From contig CM038050.1 in the NCBI GenBank assembly GCA_021397845.1, positions 10,606,471-10,670,470 of the forward strand: a stretch of DNA of 64,000 nucleotides. The letters are read 5' to 3'. The notes beneath the pieces are model-generated. The model was given only the letters and a program-made list of their open reading frames with translations. It searched no databases and was not told the origin of the DNA. Position numbers and translations under genes: made by a program. Below are positions 12,060-24,830 of this stretch, one piece after another. The DNA is from Areca catechu (lineage: Eukaryota > Streptophyta > Magnoliopsida > Arecales > Arecaceae). Numbering within the stretch: the first letter of the stretch is position 1; the number at the start of each line of letters is the position of its first letter.

Positions 12060-13090
12060 CTGAAAGAAACAATTCGACAAACCGAGTTAGTCCGGTCCAC
12101 TAACTCAATCGGTGTATAATGATTAGAACAACCGATCTAAAGATTGGCCTGATAAGCTGATCACAATCCGACAAACCGAGTTAGTCTGATCTTCTAACTT
12201 AATCGGTGTATAATGATCAGAACAACTGATCTAAAGATTGGCCTGATAAGCTGATTACAATCCGACAAATCAAGTTAGTCTGATCCATTAACTCAATCGG
12301 TGTATAATGATCAGAACAACTGATCTAAAGATTGGTCTAATAAGCTGATCACAATCCGACAAATCGGGTTAGTCTGATCCACTAACTCAATCGATGTATA
12401 ATGATCAGAACAACTGATCTAAAGATTGGCCTGATAAGCTGATCACAATCCGACAAACCGAGTTAGTCTGATCCACTAACTCAATCAGTGTATAATGATC
12501 AACTGATCTGAAGATTGGCCTGATAAGCTGATCACAATCCGACAAACCGGGTTAGTCTGATCCACTAACTCAATCGGTGTATAATGATCAGAACAACTGA
12601 TCTAAAGATTGGCCTGATAAGCTGATCACAATTTGACAAACCGAGTTAGTCTGATCCACTAACTCAATCGGTGTATAATGATCAGAACAACTGATCTAAA
12701 GATTGGCCTGATAAGCTGATCACAATCCGACAAACCGAGTTAGTCTGATCCACTAACTCAATCGGTGTATAATGATTAGAACAACTGATCTAAAGATTGA
12801 CCTGATAAGCTGATCACAATCCGACAAACCGGGTTAGTCTGATCCACTAGCTCAATCGGTGTATAATGATCAGAACAACTGATCTAAAGATTGGCCTGAT
12901 AAGCTGATCACAATCCGACAAATCGAGTTAGTCTGATCCACTAACTCAATCGGTGTATAATGATCAACTGATCTGAAGATTGGCCTGATAAGCTAATCAT
13001 AATCCGATAAATTGAGTTAGCTTAGCCCAATAACTTAACCGATATTTAATGATCGAGTTAAAGATTATATTACATTCTGACAAAACAGAT
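12060..13090 (+). repeat. 94-bp tandem array downstream of pol in Tat-A
   Basis: About eleven direct units. The anchor cgacaaaccgagttagtctg recurs at about 12075, 12169, 12263, 12357, 12451, 12540, 12634, 12728, 12822, 12916 and 13005. Spacing is 94 bp, or 89 bp where a 5-bp piece (agaac) is missing. The last unit is diverged. Hypervariable tandem arrays between pol and the 3' LTR are known in Tat elements. Confidence 0.92.
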
Positions 13091-13240
13091 TGATCTGATA
13101 TACTAATTCATTTGTTCATGGATTAATCAAAGAGACACAGGAAAGTTCATCTATATTCTTTTACAAAGAGTGGAAAGAAGAAAATAAATGGCAGTAAAAC
13201 TATTGCCACTTCCCTATTACAGACACTGTTTAACTTTCTT

Positions 13241-15525
13241 CTAAATGATCTGAACAATCGGAATTTTCTCTTGGCCAGATGTCTCCTGATCAGGCAACTT
13301 TGTCAAAGTTTTGCTTGGTTGTCCCTCTTCTTTTCTCACAGGAAAATCTGGAGAGATAGTGGAAAGGTCAAGGTCAGGATATAATTTTTTGACCTTATCA
13401 AGGTAATCTTTAAAACCGAGCTCATAGCCTTTGGCTCCCACTTTTTCTATTCCTTGGGAAAAACCTTCAGACTTCATAAATTCCTCAATTACGGAGGATC
13501 TCTGTTAAATTAGCAAAATATTTTCTTGTTCGGTTTTTCTCAGATTTTCTTCAAGAAGAGATATTCTCTTATTTATCAGTAGATTCTGATTCAGCACTTC
13601 TTCATATGATTGAGTTTTTTCTTCTATAGCTTCATCGGCTTGTTGGAGTTTCTTTCTTCTCTTGGATGCATCTTCCATGAGCTGATGAATATATGTTTCA
13701 TTTTGTTTTAATTGCTTCTGCAAAGACATAATCTTCGTCGTCAGAAAGAGAACTTCAGTCCTGAAGACCTTCCGATCGGAAACGGCTTTATTTTTCTCTT
13801 CCTTAGCTATTGCCAACTGCCTCTGAAGATCTTCTTGAAAATTTTGCGCTTGATCCCAACTTTCTTCAATCATAGAGATATCGCTGACAAACTGTATAAC
13901 AGGTTTGCAATATTGTTGGGATATGAATAGTTTGTTGTAAAGAAAAGAAAAGAGTATTGCTTACCTTTGAGATTTTCGGATAAATGGAAGTTAAGGCTTC
14001 CTTCACTCCTTGCTTGATAGTCATCTCCTAATACTTCCGAAGAATAGTGGATTGCAATATAGTTTTCGCCAATTTTGGATTGTTGACACTTGTATCGGTG
14101 ACCAATACTTGAACGGGTTTATTACCGGTTGGATTGGCAGATTCTGTAACAGGAGCTTTTCCTTTTCCTGATGGAATATGTTTCACAGGCGAATCTTGGT
14201 TTGCTTCCTCTAAGCGGGGGCGGAAGGGTTTTCTTCTTCTTCTTCAGATGAAGATGAAATATATTCGAAAATTGTTGGTTTGTTGGAGGCACTTCTTAAT
14301 AAACGGCTTCTTCTCACACACGACCTTTCTTCTCTGAATCGTACCGGTCCTATCTTTCTTTTTGACATTTGATGCGATTTTTTATCACCCGGCTTCATTT
14401 TTTGAATTCGATGAAGATGAAGATTTTTCAAGGCTATGCCTTAAAGCAAAGAATTGCAAAAGAAAAGTATTTGACACAAAGATTGTTCAAAAACTTGACC
14501 TTGGGACCCCTTTATATAGAAGATGTTAATGGTCACGATTTGTAGCTCAAGTTCTGAGATAGCAGGAGATTTCGACACGTTTCATATTTGATTTAGTGAG
14601 AATTCATATGCCGTTACTGATTCTCAGAAAGTCAGTTATAAGAAGAGGTGGCTTCTACCTTCCTTTTCTTCGAGAGCTTCCGAAGTTTCCGGACGTCCAC
14701 TATGACTGATGTGTTTACAACAAAGAAGAAGTCAGAGGTTAAGACAGATTGACAGAAAGGTCGATCAAATAATATCAGTAATGAAAATATCTAAAAAGGG
14801 TTTAGGACTGATTTTCGCTGAAAAGAGCCCTCTTTCGTTAAGAAGTTCTTTAATTGGAGGAACTTCCATTCCGGTATGCTTCTCATAGTCTTCTTGGTCG
14901 GAAGCCTGAACCTTTTTGCCGTCGTTTGGGGTTAGTCGAGGTTCCCTATGGCTAGTGATGAAATTCCAGGGGATTTTAGATGAGATGTAAAAGAAGCTCG
15001 GTTTCCAGCCATGAATGGCTGAGGGAAGTCCCGAGATAAATTTCCGACCATGTCGTGGGTTGATTACCCACCATCCATGGCCACAAAAATCTCGTTTCAA
15101 TACGAATAAAGAAGTAAAAAGTGAGGTTTTTGGAATTATATCCGTGTCCTTGCAAAGGATCAAGAATGCGCAAATAATCCGAATACTATTTGGGGTCAGT
15201 TGAGATGTAATACCCGATATAGTTTGAAGATCATGAGGAAGAAAAGATGAATCGGAAATCTAAGTCCGGCCCTTAGATGTTCTTCGTATATGGTTATGCT
15301 GCCGGGAGGGGGCCGATCTATTTGATCGTCAGCTAGAGGGAGAATTACGGCATACTCATTAGAAATATTGTAATGCTGTTTTAATGCCAAAATCCTATGT
15401 ACCGACAGAGAAGATCTGATATTTCCTATTTTTACTTGTTCGGCTTGTTTTCTTTGTTGTTGAGAACTAGATTCTTCAAGGTTTTCAGGGTTTTCTATAT
15501 GACTGGTTTCTAAGATCCTAACCAT
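13241..15525 (-). pseudogene. Tat-A antisense gene, 'putative gypsy type transposon' domain plus coiled coil, broken
   Basis: Pieces read right to left. The start at 15525 gives an N-terminal part with SVHRILALKQHYNIS and YEEHLRAGLRFPIHLFF, the signature I associate with the Pfam family 'putative gypsy type transposon' (PF04195, from memory). More of the domain lies at 14765-15173 in shifted frames. A Ser/Glu-rich linker (14210-14431) follows, then a Lys/Glu/Gln-rich coiled coil (13505-13873) and a tail to 13241. It corresponds in position and order to the antisense genes of Tat-B1 and Tat-B2. Introns are likely but were not all placed. The function of this protein class is unknown to me. Confidence 0.65.
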
Positions 15526-16009
15526 GATGAAGCAAGGATTTAAAGTAAGATTAACTTAGAGAAGAAGAAGAGGAATAAGAAGCCGACCTGTAGAATTTTT
15601 CTTTCGCTCCTAAAGCAAAAAGGCAGAGATGGCTGAAAACTTATTTCTTTGAGAGGGGTAGTGTTTATATAACACCTTTCAGTGGACCAAGATCTCCTTA
15701 CAAATAATGAGAATGAACCAGATTTAGCCATCTGTCCTTAAAATATTTAATGAAAATTAAGTTTCTCGAAGGGTCGAAACAGCTTTTTATGGTACGATGG
15801 CGGCGATTTGCTGATCAGACGGGTATCTTTTATCTTTTTCGAGGATATTTCAATTTCTTCGGACTTTGAAAAAGTTATAATGATGAGAAGAAGATACGAT
15901 GGTTGTTTCTATAACCGCTTCTCCAATTATAGCTTGACACATCATACGGGCATGTCATTCCAGGGCAGAAATTCTCGACAGTTTCTGATTTCCATTTAAT
16001 GGACTCATA

Positions 16010-16024
16010 AACTGGGGGGACTAG
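16010..16024 (+). other. Polypurine tract region of Tat-A
   Basis: aactggggggactag directly precedes the 3' LTR. The same G-run and actag sit before the LTR at the left window edge. Confidence 0.7.
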
Positions 16025-16877
16025 TGTTGGGATATGATAAAATTGATCTGTTTGTGTTGGCCTATCAAAAGTCTGAAATTGAAATTGGTCTACACTTAAA
16101 AGGTATCAAACCGATCAATGCTTGAAAGGTATAAATATGATCGGTATGTAATTCGTCAACATCCAAGGGGTGCGAAGCCGTTTAATAATCAACGGACACA
16201 AAATTGATCAATTTCCAAGTAATCGATAGATTTATTTAAGAATGGAATTTGGTAATAATTATGTATTGCAGGAGACGACCAACTTTGGGAAAGACGATCA
16301 ACTCTGAAGGAGACGACCAGCTTTGGAAGAGATGATCAAGTTTGAAGGAGACGACCAATTTTGGGAGAGACAATCAACTCTGAAGGAGACGGCCAACTTT
16401 GGGAGAGACGATCAACTTCGACGAAGCCGATCAACTCTGAAGAAGTTGATCATTTAGAAGAGAAGATTGGTTAATTACGAACGACTCTGATTGCACGTGT
16501 TTACACTTTGGATTAACCGTTTCACAGATAGATGCCAGCTGTGAGCGGTTAATTCCTTATGACCAACTTTGGTTGCACGTGTTTACACTCTGGATTAATC
16601 GTTTTACAGCTGGATGCCAGCTGTAAGCGGTTAACTCTTTAGCCTATAAATACCCACGATTGTAATGGTGGGGGGACTTTTGGCAATTCATATTTTTCAA
16701 ACGCTTTCCATCTAGTCTTCCTTCAGATCGTATCTGTTCTTGTCCAGGCACTACTAACAAGCTTGATAGCTACTTTAACACCCAAATATCCCAACAGATT
16801 TATTGAGAGCTAGATCAAGTTAGCTTGACCCGTTCATCTGTTATTTCAAGCTTGCCGTAATTTGTTTGGACACAACA
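16025..16877 (+). repeat. 3' LTR of Tat-A
   Basis: Starts TGTTGGGATATG and ends CACAACA, followed by the target duplication ctatc. It differs from the 5' LTR mainly in minisatellite copy number. Confidence 0.93.
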
Positions 16878-16882
16878 CTATC

Positions 16883-19393
16883 TAATGGTTACGATGTGTC
16901 ATAGACACCGATCAATTATCCACACATACAAATAAATAATATTAATAAATAATTTAAATATTTTTTATAAATATTATTTGAAGAACTTTCAATGTCTCTG
17001 GTATCAATCATGTGATGGATTTTGATTGGTTGATCGAAGACTTTGAAAAAAAAAAATTATCGATCAATTTACCACATCAGCTGTGGTAAATTTGAAGATG
17101 CATCAATGACTATGAATTACTATTTTTTATGCTAAGTCATGTAACAATAAAACTCCTCGTTATACATAACTTGGAGAGAACTACTGTAGCATAGAAAGGA
17201 GGAAGGGAGATGAAATTTTCTCATGAGACAATAAAATGTATTGTGTAGTAAAATATTGATGCACCTTGGTGCAGAAACCAGCCATAATTCCACGATGCAT
17301 ATTCATAAATGCCGAAAATGCTTTTTAATCAAAATAAATATAATTTTAAAAATTTTTGGAATTACTATGTTGATAAACTTGCATTGATTTTGTATGAGAA
17401 GCTTAGCTATCAATTTTTGTCATGTGTCATAGAAATTACAGATTACCAAATATTAGTATCTTTCTTGAACTTTTGGGGACATGGATCGAACAAATGCAGC
17501 AAATATATCTTGCTCCATTGGCAGCAACATAAAGAAGCAGCAGCAAACCGGATCGATCGGGGAACCGCATGATACGATGGTTGACCTTTTTTTTTTTCCT
17601 AGAAGTTTTTTTTTTTTTTTTTGGTGGTTGACTTGTGACCATTGTTGGCTTCTATGATGGCCGAAACTAGGGATTTTTGTTTTTATTTTATTTTATTTTG
17701 TGTGGGGGCGTTGGGAACGTGTCGATCGATTTTCATAAATTTTAATTGACCATATTTTATTTTCAACCCAAAAATTATTTTTTAAAATAAAATATTTTTA
17801 AAATTATAATTAATGTAGTCAAAATGAAAGAATGTAAGAATTTTTTTAAATTTGGATTAATATTAATTAATTTTTTTATTAAAATCGAGTTAATTTTATG
17901 GTCCATGTTGATAGACAGGTTGAGTTCATTGTTATGTGATCATTATTTGGACTAGGAGCATCTCATGTAATTTGATGTGGTTGAGGTAGCGCAGTGTAAA
18001 TCTTAGCCCGATTTGACTCGTGATGGAAGGGTCAATTAGGATATTTTTATTTTATTGACTATATCCCATCTCCGCATCCTCTGTTTATATTTCATTTGAG
18101 TTGTGATTTATACATAGTAATTTTTTTCATTGAGAGCCGCCTATTTAAGAAAGCCCGAAGAGGTCTCTACCTACGGTGTTCGTGTGAGTAGAATATAAGT
18201 ATGCAATCATTTTTCTTAGATCTATTTTTAGGATTCTAATCTTCTCAATGATCAAAGGGTTTAGAAAAAACTTTTTTTCCCTATAATTTATCCTTTTTTG
18301 ATGGTTTTTATCTTAGTACTCTCTCCTTGGTCGTTGTTGATCATTACCCGACTCCCTCATGTCCTGTTAACCATTTTTAAAATGTTAATTATACCGATCA
18401 ACTAAATATTGCCCCTTGTATAAATGTCAAGTGGTGAAACATAGTTTTAAATGCGACCCATCGATAGTTAACCAAATATTGATCAGCCTTATATTTTTGG
18501 CCATTTATTATAGTTAATGAAAGACTGATAAATTTGAATGTAAATAGCTTGTTTTTTTTAAAAAAATCCATTCTACATTTAGTTTTCGATGCATTTCAAT
18601 TTAAAAATGAAATAAATAAATAAATATAGTTTTAAAAAAATGAAATAAATAGTTTGTTTTTTAAAAAAATCCATTTTACATATGGTTTTCAATACATTTA
18701 ATTTAAAAATGGAATGTGTGTGTGAAGTTGTTCCAGACACGTAATCTTTGGTCGAATCTTGAATGATCTAGAAAGTAAGATTTTTGCAGAACAAACATTG
18801 ATTCTTCGCGATGAAGATAGATAAAAACGCAGGAATACATAGCTTGACCCAATTGCTTCAATTTGCTTTGACTTGAGCCTCGATTGTAGAAGTTTTGTGC
18901 ATCTTTTTGACCTGCAGAACATTGTCAAATGCATAAAATACACTACCATTTTTTGGCAGACTCAATTATTGTTCTGACGAGAAAAGAGAAAAATTGCATT
19001 TTGTTTCCACACTGCCACCTACTTTTGCTCTAAATTATGCTAGGAAGTATTACAATTCTTTTTTGGATTCTATGTATGCGAGCCTTATTGGCTATTCTAG
19101 AGTGTATGAACCAGCTATATATAATTTTAACGGGTGCTGCTGCATTAATGCTACCAAACTGCTTAGACGCAGGCCAACAATGCCCCTAGAAAACAAGAGA
19201 TACCGGATTGCGTGAATAGTGAATGAATTAGAGCATGCTTAGTTAAAAAAGGTTGGGCTTTAAAATGAAAATAAAAGACTATCATTCCAGCTATTTGGTT
19301 GAGTAGAGTGCTACTCTCATTCGGATTTTAATAAAGCATGAAAATATTATAATTTTTTTAAATTTATTTTTTTTTAATATTCAAAATTCATTT
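16883..19393. other. AT-rich spacer between Tat-A and Tat-B1
   Basis: No supported gene. It contains T-runs near 17587-17620 and a diverged direct duplication of about 103 bp at 18543-18716 (anchor aaatagcttgtttttt). A stretch near 18130-18260 has an LTR-like look (cctatttaag then a transcribed-leader style sequence), but no partner was found. Confidence 0.55.
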
Positions 19394-20474
19394 TGATATG
19401 ATGGGATCGCTGACATGAAACCCATGCCAGATCCAATCAGATACCACGTCAGAGGAAGCTGCCACGTCGGACATCCATCTTCGGACTCCCTCGCCAGGTG
19501 GCTTCCTCGAGGTCGAGACACCCTTACTGAAGTCGAGCTCCCCTCTCTTCAGACTCTTCCAGGTGGCTCCCTCGAGGTCGAGACGAGACGCCCTGGCCGA
19601 AGTTGAGTCCCTCCTCCCTGAACCGGTCCCACTTCGGACGAGGGGACCAGCAACTAAGGGACGTCGCCACCTTTCTTGAACAGCGGTAAGCCACCCAAGG
19701 ACCACGGAGGGGCGCCCACTAGGCCGCAATAATTGCCCATGCTACCACTTGCACCGAAAAGGAAGGGTCCCCCGATCGAGGCACCGCGCTCTTGACTGAT
19801 CGTTCGTGCCACCCAAATGAGGAAATCAATCCAGGAGATTCAAATCCAGGAGGCGGCTGCCCCTCGATTGAGACTCTGCTAGGTTTTTCAAAGTGGAGTG
19901 ACCAGAAGGAGGGTCAGAGTGCATGGTATAGTTCCCTATCACGAATGAGGAAAGGCACCTCGTGCACGGCACGAAGCATCGCCGCACGTGCCTGCAAAGG
20001 AGGGGAGGATCCCGAGATAGGCGGCAGGCAGCTATCCTGGCTTAAAAGAGTTCTCCAAGGTTCCAAGATGGAGGTAAGTAACAACAAACGGGCGAAGGGG
20101 GCGACATACAGGAGAGCAACTGAGAAGCCAAGTGCTCTAGGCTATCGGAGACTCACCGGAAGGGTCTCGATGAACACAGCCATCCAGCTCAAACACTCCT
20201 TCGCTGCCACTTCTCCCACTCTACTCTCAACCCATTCACACTCTCTAAGCATATAACCTTTCTCCTCCTGGAGTGGAGTCAATCCATGGGGCTCGATCAG
20301 GAGGATCTGTTCCCTTGGATCGCCACTGACTTGAGCATCGAAGTGCCCCTGCTGGGATCCACGGCCCGGGTCTCCTTTATTTTGCAGGTCTAGGCATGCG
20401 AGCAAGTTCCCGAGCGACGAGGGTGGAGTTTGAGGTCATCTCCAGCAACAGGCCACGGTGGTCGGACAGTAACA
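19394..20474 (+). repeat. 5' LTR of Tat-B1
   Basis: Starts TGATATGATGGGATCG and ends AGTAACA before the PBS. The U3 minisatellite has only about two 69-bp units here (19482-19610). CACGTG is at 19985-19990, 57 bp upstream of a TTAAAAG. The motif tgacttgagcatcg is at 20327-20340. Confidence 0.88.
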
Positions 20475-20496
20475 GATTGGCGCACCAGGTAGGGGG
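20475..20496 (+). other. Primer binding site of Tat-B1
   Basis: gattggcgcaccaggtaggg follows the LTR and is nearly the same as in Tat-A. Confidence 0.75.
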
Positions 20497-20549
20497 TAAG
20501 ACACATTTTGATCCAAGACAATCCCCTCACGAGCAACTCCACCGGGAGC

Positions 20550-22130
20550 ATGGTGATGACCCATGTGAGGGAGGTCTCCATTAATCATGCGGGGGATCCT
20601 CCTTCCCATGGGGACCTGCATAGTCCAGAGAGGGAGCTCCCCGCTCCACCACAACCACCTCTAGTGGACATTCAGCTAGCCGCACTCGCCCAGTAAATGC
20701 AACTTCTGACTGCAGCGATGCACTAGTGTAGCATCAGCACCGATCCCTAGCCACCCACCAACAGCCAGAGACTCTCGCAGCCCAAGCTGCCGCATCCCGC
20801 GATAGCCTGCGGTCCTTCCAAGAAAGGCTTTCATTGCCGCGAGCCGCAACAGATCGCCGGAGAAGCCATAGGACCCCGGCAAAAAGATAGTGGACGCGTC
20901 AGCCGATCGGGAGAGCCGGTCCCTGACCCTTGAGCAGGCTGCTGTCAAGCACCACCGAGGTCATAGAGGCAAGGCCTCCCGTTGTGACCCCCCTCAGCTG
21001 CCACCTTTACCACCTCCATCGACCTTAGCGGAGGGCTCTACCAATGAGGCCATCAGGCATATGGCAGAAAGGCGCCTGGATGAACAGGAGTACAAGCTGG
21101 TGGAGCTATCTCGCCAGTTTGCAAATTTGCAAGGCTCCCCCCGTGAGCCTGCGGGCTACGACGCCCGTTTTCCTTTCTCCCAAGAGATCCAAGAGGAACC
21201 GATCTCGAGTCGGTTCCGCATGCCGCAAGTGGATCCCTACGACGGGACCACCGACCCTCTAGACCATCTTGAGAGCTACACGGCTCTCATGAGAGACTAG
21301 GGGACGACCGATGCTCTCCTCTACATCACTTTTCCAGCCACCCTCTGGAAGGTGGCTCGAGTCTGGTTCACCCACCTTGAGCCTGAAAGCATCGGCTCAT
21401 TTTCTCAGTTGGAGAGGAAGTTCGTGGCCCACTTTGATGCCTGTCGGAAAGTGCCATGGGAGGCGGATAGCCTTTTCTCCATCAGATAGCAAGACCACGA
21501 ACTCTTGCGAGACTATATGGCCTTCTTCAAGGTTGCCGCGCTGGAGATTTACAACCTGGATGAGCCAGTTGCCATGCTGGTGCTGAAGAGAGGGCTTAGG
21601 ACTTCTAGCCTGACCTACTCACTGGACAAGAAGCCATCGAAGACATACTCCAAACTTCTCCTCCGTGTTCACAAGTACATTCGTGCCAAGGAGGCAGATC
21701 GTACGAGAAGGGAGCTGGACAGGAAGCTGCTGAAGAAGCAACCTCCTGGAAAGACATCTGGGGTACGAAAGCTCGGACCGGCCATGCCTAACTTCCTCCA
21801 GGGGCCGAAGCCGAAGAGCAGCCCCAACCTAGAAGAAAGATACGCACCTCTCCTAGCCCCGAGGACGAAGATCCTCATGAAGATTGAGGGCGAACGTTAC
21901 CTGCGACGCCCACCCCCATTGAGGCTGTCTAATGGTCGTGACAAGATAAAGTACTGCCAATTTCACTGCAACCATGGCCACGACACCAAGGAGTGTTGCC
22001 ACCTCAAGAGAGAAATTGAAGATTTGATAAGAAAGGGCTACCTCGGAAGGTTCGTGGGGGGCAAGACCCTGGCAGAACCTCAAGCGCTCGCGGCTCTCCC
22101 TCCTATCCCTGTAGTCGACAATCGACCCAT
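20550..22130 (+). pseudogene. Tat-B1 gag, broken
   Basis: The ATG at 20550 opens a Pro-rich N-terminal part that is shifted or stopped several times before 20890. The gag domain follows: VDPYDGTTDPLDHLESY near 21230-21280, then ARVWFTHLEPESIGSFSQLE. There are TAG stops at about 21298 and 21487; Tat-B2 has CAG at both sites. The 21505-22608 frame carries the Cys-His knuckle CQFHCNHGHDTKEC and continues into protease without a break. Confidence 0.85.
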
Positions 22131-22640
22131 TAAGAAGCTTGTGGGGATGATATGTTGGGAAATCAAGCGCGCTCCCAAAAGGACCCAGGGAGGAGAGAGT
22201 TTGGAAAATGTACTCCCCTTTATGATGGAGAGGGGATCTGGAAATGAAAATGTAAACAATGATGTCATGGTCATCGAGATGACAATCACTAAGTATCCTG
22301 TAAAATGGATTATGGTCGATAGTGAAAGTTCAACTGATGTCCTTTTTTACGATGCTTTCTCCAGGATAAATCTGTCCTCTACTCAACTGATGCCTGTGCA
22401 TACTCCCCTCGTCAGTTTCACAGGGGACTTCATGAGAGTCGAAGGGGAAATCACTCTCCTCGTCACTACCGGGACACCACCTCGGCAGAGCACCATCATG
22501 ATGACCTTCACGGTTGTTAGGCTTTCCTCGGTCTACAATGTGATTCTTGGCCATCCCGGACTAAATCTGCTCGATGCGATCATTTCCACCAAGCGACTAT
22601 TGGTGTAGTTTCCCACTCCTTGTGGTGTAGGAGAAATGAG
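22131..22640 (+). pseudogene. Tat-B1 aspartic protease
   Basis: The active-site region reads VDSESSTDVLFYDAF; the Gly of the DSG triad is Glu, which should kill activity. LGHPGLN marks the second motif. The frame stops with TAG at about 22606, where Tat-B2 has CAG. Confidence 0.8.
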
Positions 22641-22859
22641 GGGGGCACCTCATCCGATCCAACACTATCTCCAAGCCATCCCTGGGGCTAGAAACTTCGA
22701 GGAAGACCCCAGCACCGACGATCTCGACCAAAGGGCACAGGACCCCAGAGGCGGCGCGGTCGAGCGCCTGTTATTGTATCCACTCGGAACTGACCCAACG
22801 AAGACGGTGCAAATTGAAGCCCAGCTGCAAGAAAAGGAGTGGGCCCACCTGTTGGAATT

Positions 22860-24830
22860 CAACGAGCAAACATAGACGTGTTCGCCTGGATAGTGGTAGA
22901 TATGCACGAGATGCCCCCGGACATCATCATCCATAAGTTGAGCATCGATCCGAAGTACCGTCTTGCTCGACAGAAGAAGAGAAGCTTCACCCCGGAGAGG
23001 TAACGGGCAATCAAAGAGGAGGTGGATAAGCTTCTCGCAACCGGCTTTGTCCATGAAGTACAATACCCCAGCTGGTTAGCAAATGCAGTCATGGTCAAGA
23101 AGAACAATGGGAAGTGAAGGATCTACGTGGACTACACCGATCTCAACCGAGCCTATCCAAAGGACAGCTTCCCTTTATCAAAGATTGACCAACTGGTAGA
23201 TGCCACCTCGGGGCACCACTTGCTCTTCTTTATAGATGCATTCTTCGGATACAATCAGATTCGGATGCATCCAAAGGATGAGGAGCACATTACCTTCATT
23301 ACGATCAGGGGACGTATTGCTATCGAATGATGCCTTTTGGCCTGACGAATGCTGGTGCCACGTACCAGCGGCTAGTCAATCGGGTCCTCAAGGACCAAAT
23401 TGGCCGAAACATGCAAGTATATGTGGATGACATGCTCGTTATGAGCAAGCCGAAGTCAGACTACGTCGCCGACCTAGCGATGGCCTTCCATAACCTTTGG
23501 CTACACCAGATGAAGCTGAATCCAGTGAAGTGCACCTTCGGTGTAGCAGCAGGAAAGTTCATTGGCTTCATTATCACCCAAAGGGGAATCGAAGCGAACC
23601 CAGAGAAGGTCTAGGCAATTATCGACATGGAGCACACCACCTCAAAGAAGCAGGTCCAGCGCCTAACGAGCCTGATTGCCATCTTAAGCCGATTCATCTC
23701 GAGGTCAACTGGCCGCTGCTTACCTTTCTTTAAGGCACTGCGCAAAGTGCACGACTTCACCTGGACCGAAGAATGCAAAGCAGCCTTTGAGGAGCTAAAG
23801 AAGTTCTTGGCGTCACCGCCGTTGCTCTCCTGGCTGGAGGAAGGAGAGGAACTCTTGCTGTATCTGGCGATCACCCCGAGGGCCATCAGCTCGGTTCTTG
23901 TCCGTATAAATGAGGATGAAGTCTAGAAACTGGTGTACTATGCTAGCAAAATCCTTCGAGATAAGGAGATCAGGTACACCCGCTCAAAAAAGTTAATTTT
24001 TGCTCTTATAATGTCTGTCCAGCATCTTAGACCGTACTTCCAAGCGCATCCGATCGTGGTCTTGAAGGATCAACCACTGAGGGCCATGCTTAGTCTCTCC
24101 GACACATCCGGATGCTTGGCCAAGTGGGCGTTGAGGCTCAGTGAATTCGACATCGCATACCGGCCAAGGCCATCTCAAAAGGCCCAGGTGTTGGCCGACT
24201 TCCTGGTCGAGTGCGCGGGACTGGCCGAAGAGCCGGAGCAGACCACCCTAGAGTGCCAAGTGGAGCCCAAGCCGAGGAGTTTTGGGTCCTCCACATGGAC
24301 GGCGTGTCCAACACGGGCAGAAGCGGAGCATGCCTCATCCTCGTTAATGGCGATGGGATTGTAGCCGAGTGTGCGCTCCACTTCCGGTTCACGGCGACCA
24401 ACAACCAGGCGGAATACGAGGCACTCCTCGCGAGGCTGAGAGTCTCTCGCAAGCTGGGTGTACCCAACCTGAAGGTCTTCATCGACTTCCAGCTGTTGGC
24501 CGGGCAGGTCTCAGGAGAATATGAGGCCCAAGATCCCTAGATAATGAAGTACCTGGAGCGGGTCCGCTCGAGCATGACAGGCTTTCGGTGCTTCAGCATC
24601 TCCCACATCCCTCGCGGAGAGAACGCTCGCGCTGATGCTCTGTCAAGGCTCGTGACCTTGCCAGACTCATCACTGGGGCGTGCCCACATTGAGTACCTGG
24701 AAAATCCAAGCTACGAAGCTCCCGGAGAAGTCCAACAGGTCACCCCGGAGCCCAGTTGGATAGACAAGTATATCAGATACATCACTGATGGCACCCTGCC
24801 AGTAGATTGAATGGAGGCTGGCCTCATCAA
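22860..24830 (+). pseudogene. Tat-B1 reverse transcriptase with two RNase H domains, broken
   Basis: The RT starts near VKKNNGK followed by a TGA where a Trp codon is expected, then YVDYTDLNRAYPKD. A shift near 23310 moves to the frame with MPFGLTNAGATYQR and an intact YVDD box near 23420. A TAG near 23614 follows EKV. The gypsy RNase H (23860-24090) contains YYASKILRDKEIRYT. After a shift near 24280, the archaeal-type RNase H has HMDGVSN, NNQAEYEALL, FIDFQLL (the third site, usually DSQ) and ADALSRL. Confidence 0.86.

Larger units (their letters stand above)
5556..16877 (+). mobile_element. Tat-A: complete Ty3/gypsy Tat-type retrotransposon, non-autonomous
   Basis: Two related LTRs (5556-6479 and 16025-16877) are flanked by the 5-bp repeat ctatc at 5551-5555 and 16878-16882. 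The order is PBS, gag, protease, RT, gypsy RNase H, archaeal-type RNase H, integrase, tandem array, antisense gene, polypurine tract. A second RNase H just before integrase is a mark of the Tat lineage. The first bases of the 5' LTR are TACTGGG where the 3' LTR has TGTTGGG, so the terminal TG has mutated. Gag is nearly open, but pol has several frameshifts, so the copy cannot make its own enzymes. Confidence 0.93.

Noticed and set aside
12060..13090. A CRISPR-like array of regular repeats
   Set aside because: Units are contiguous 94-bp repeats without unique spacers, inside a plant retrotransposon.
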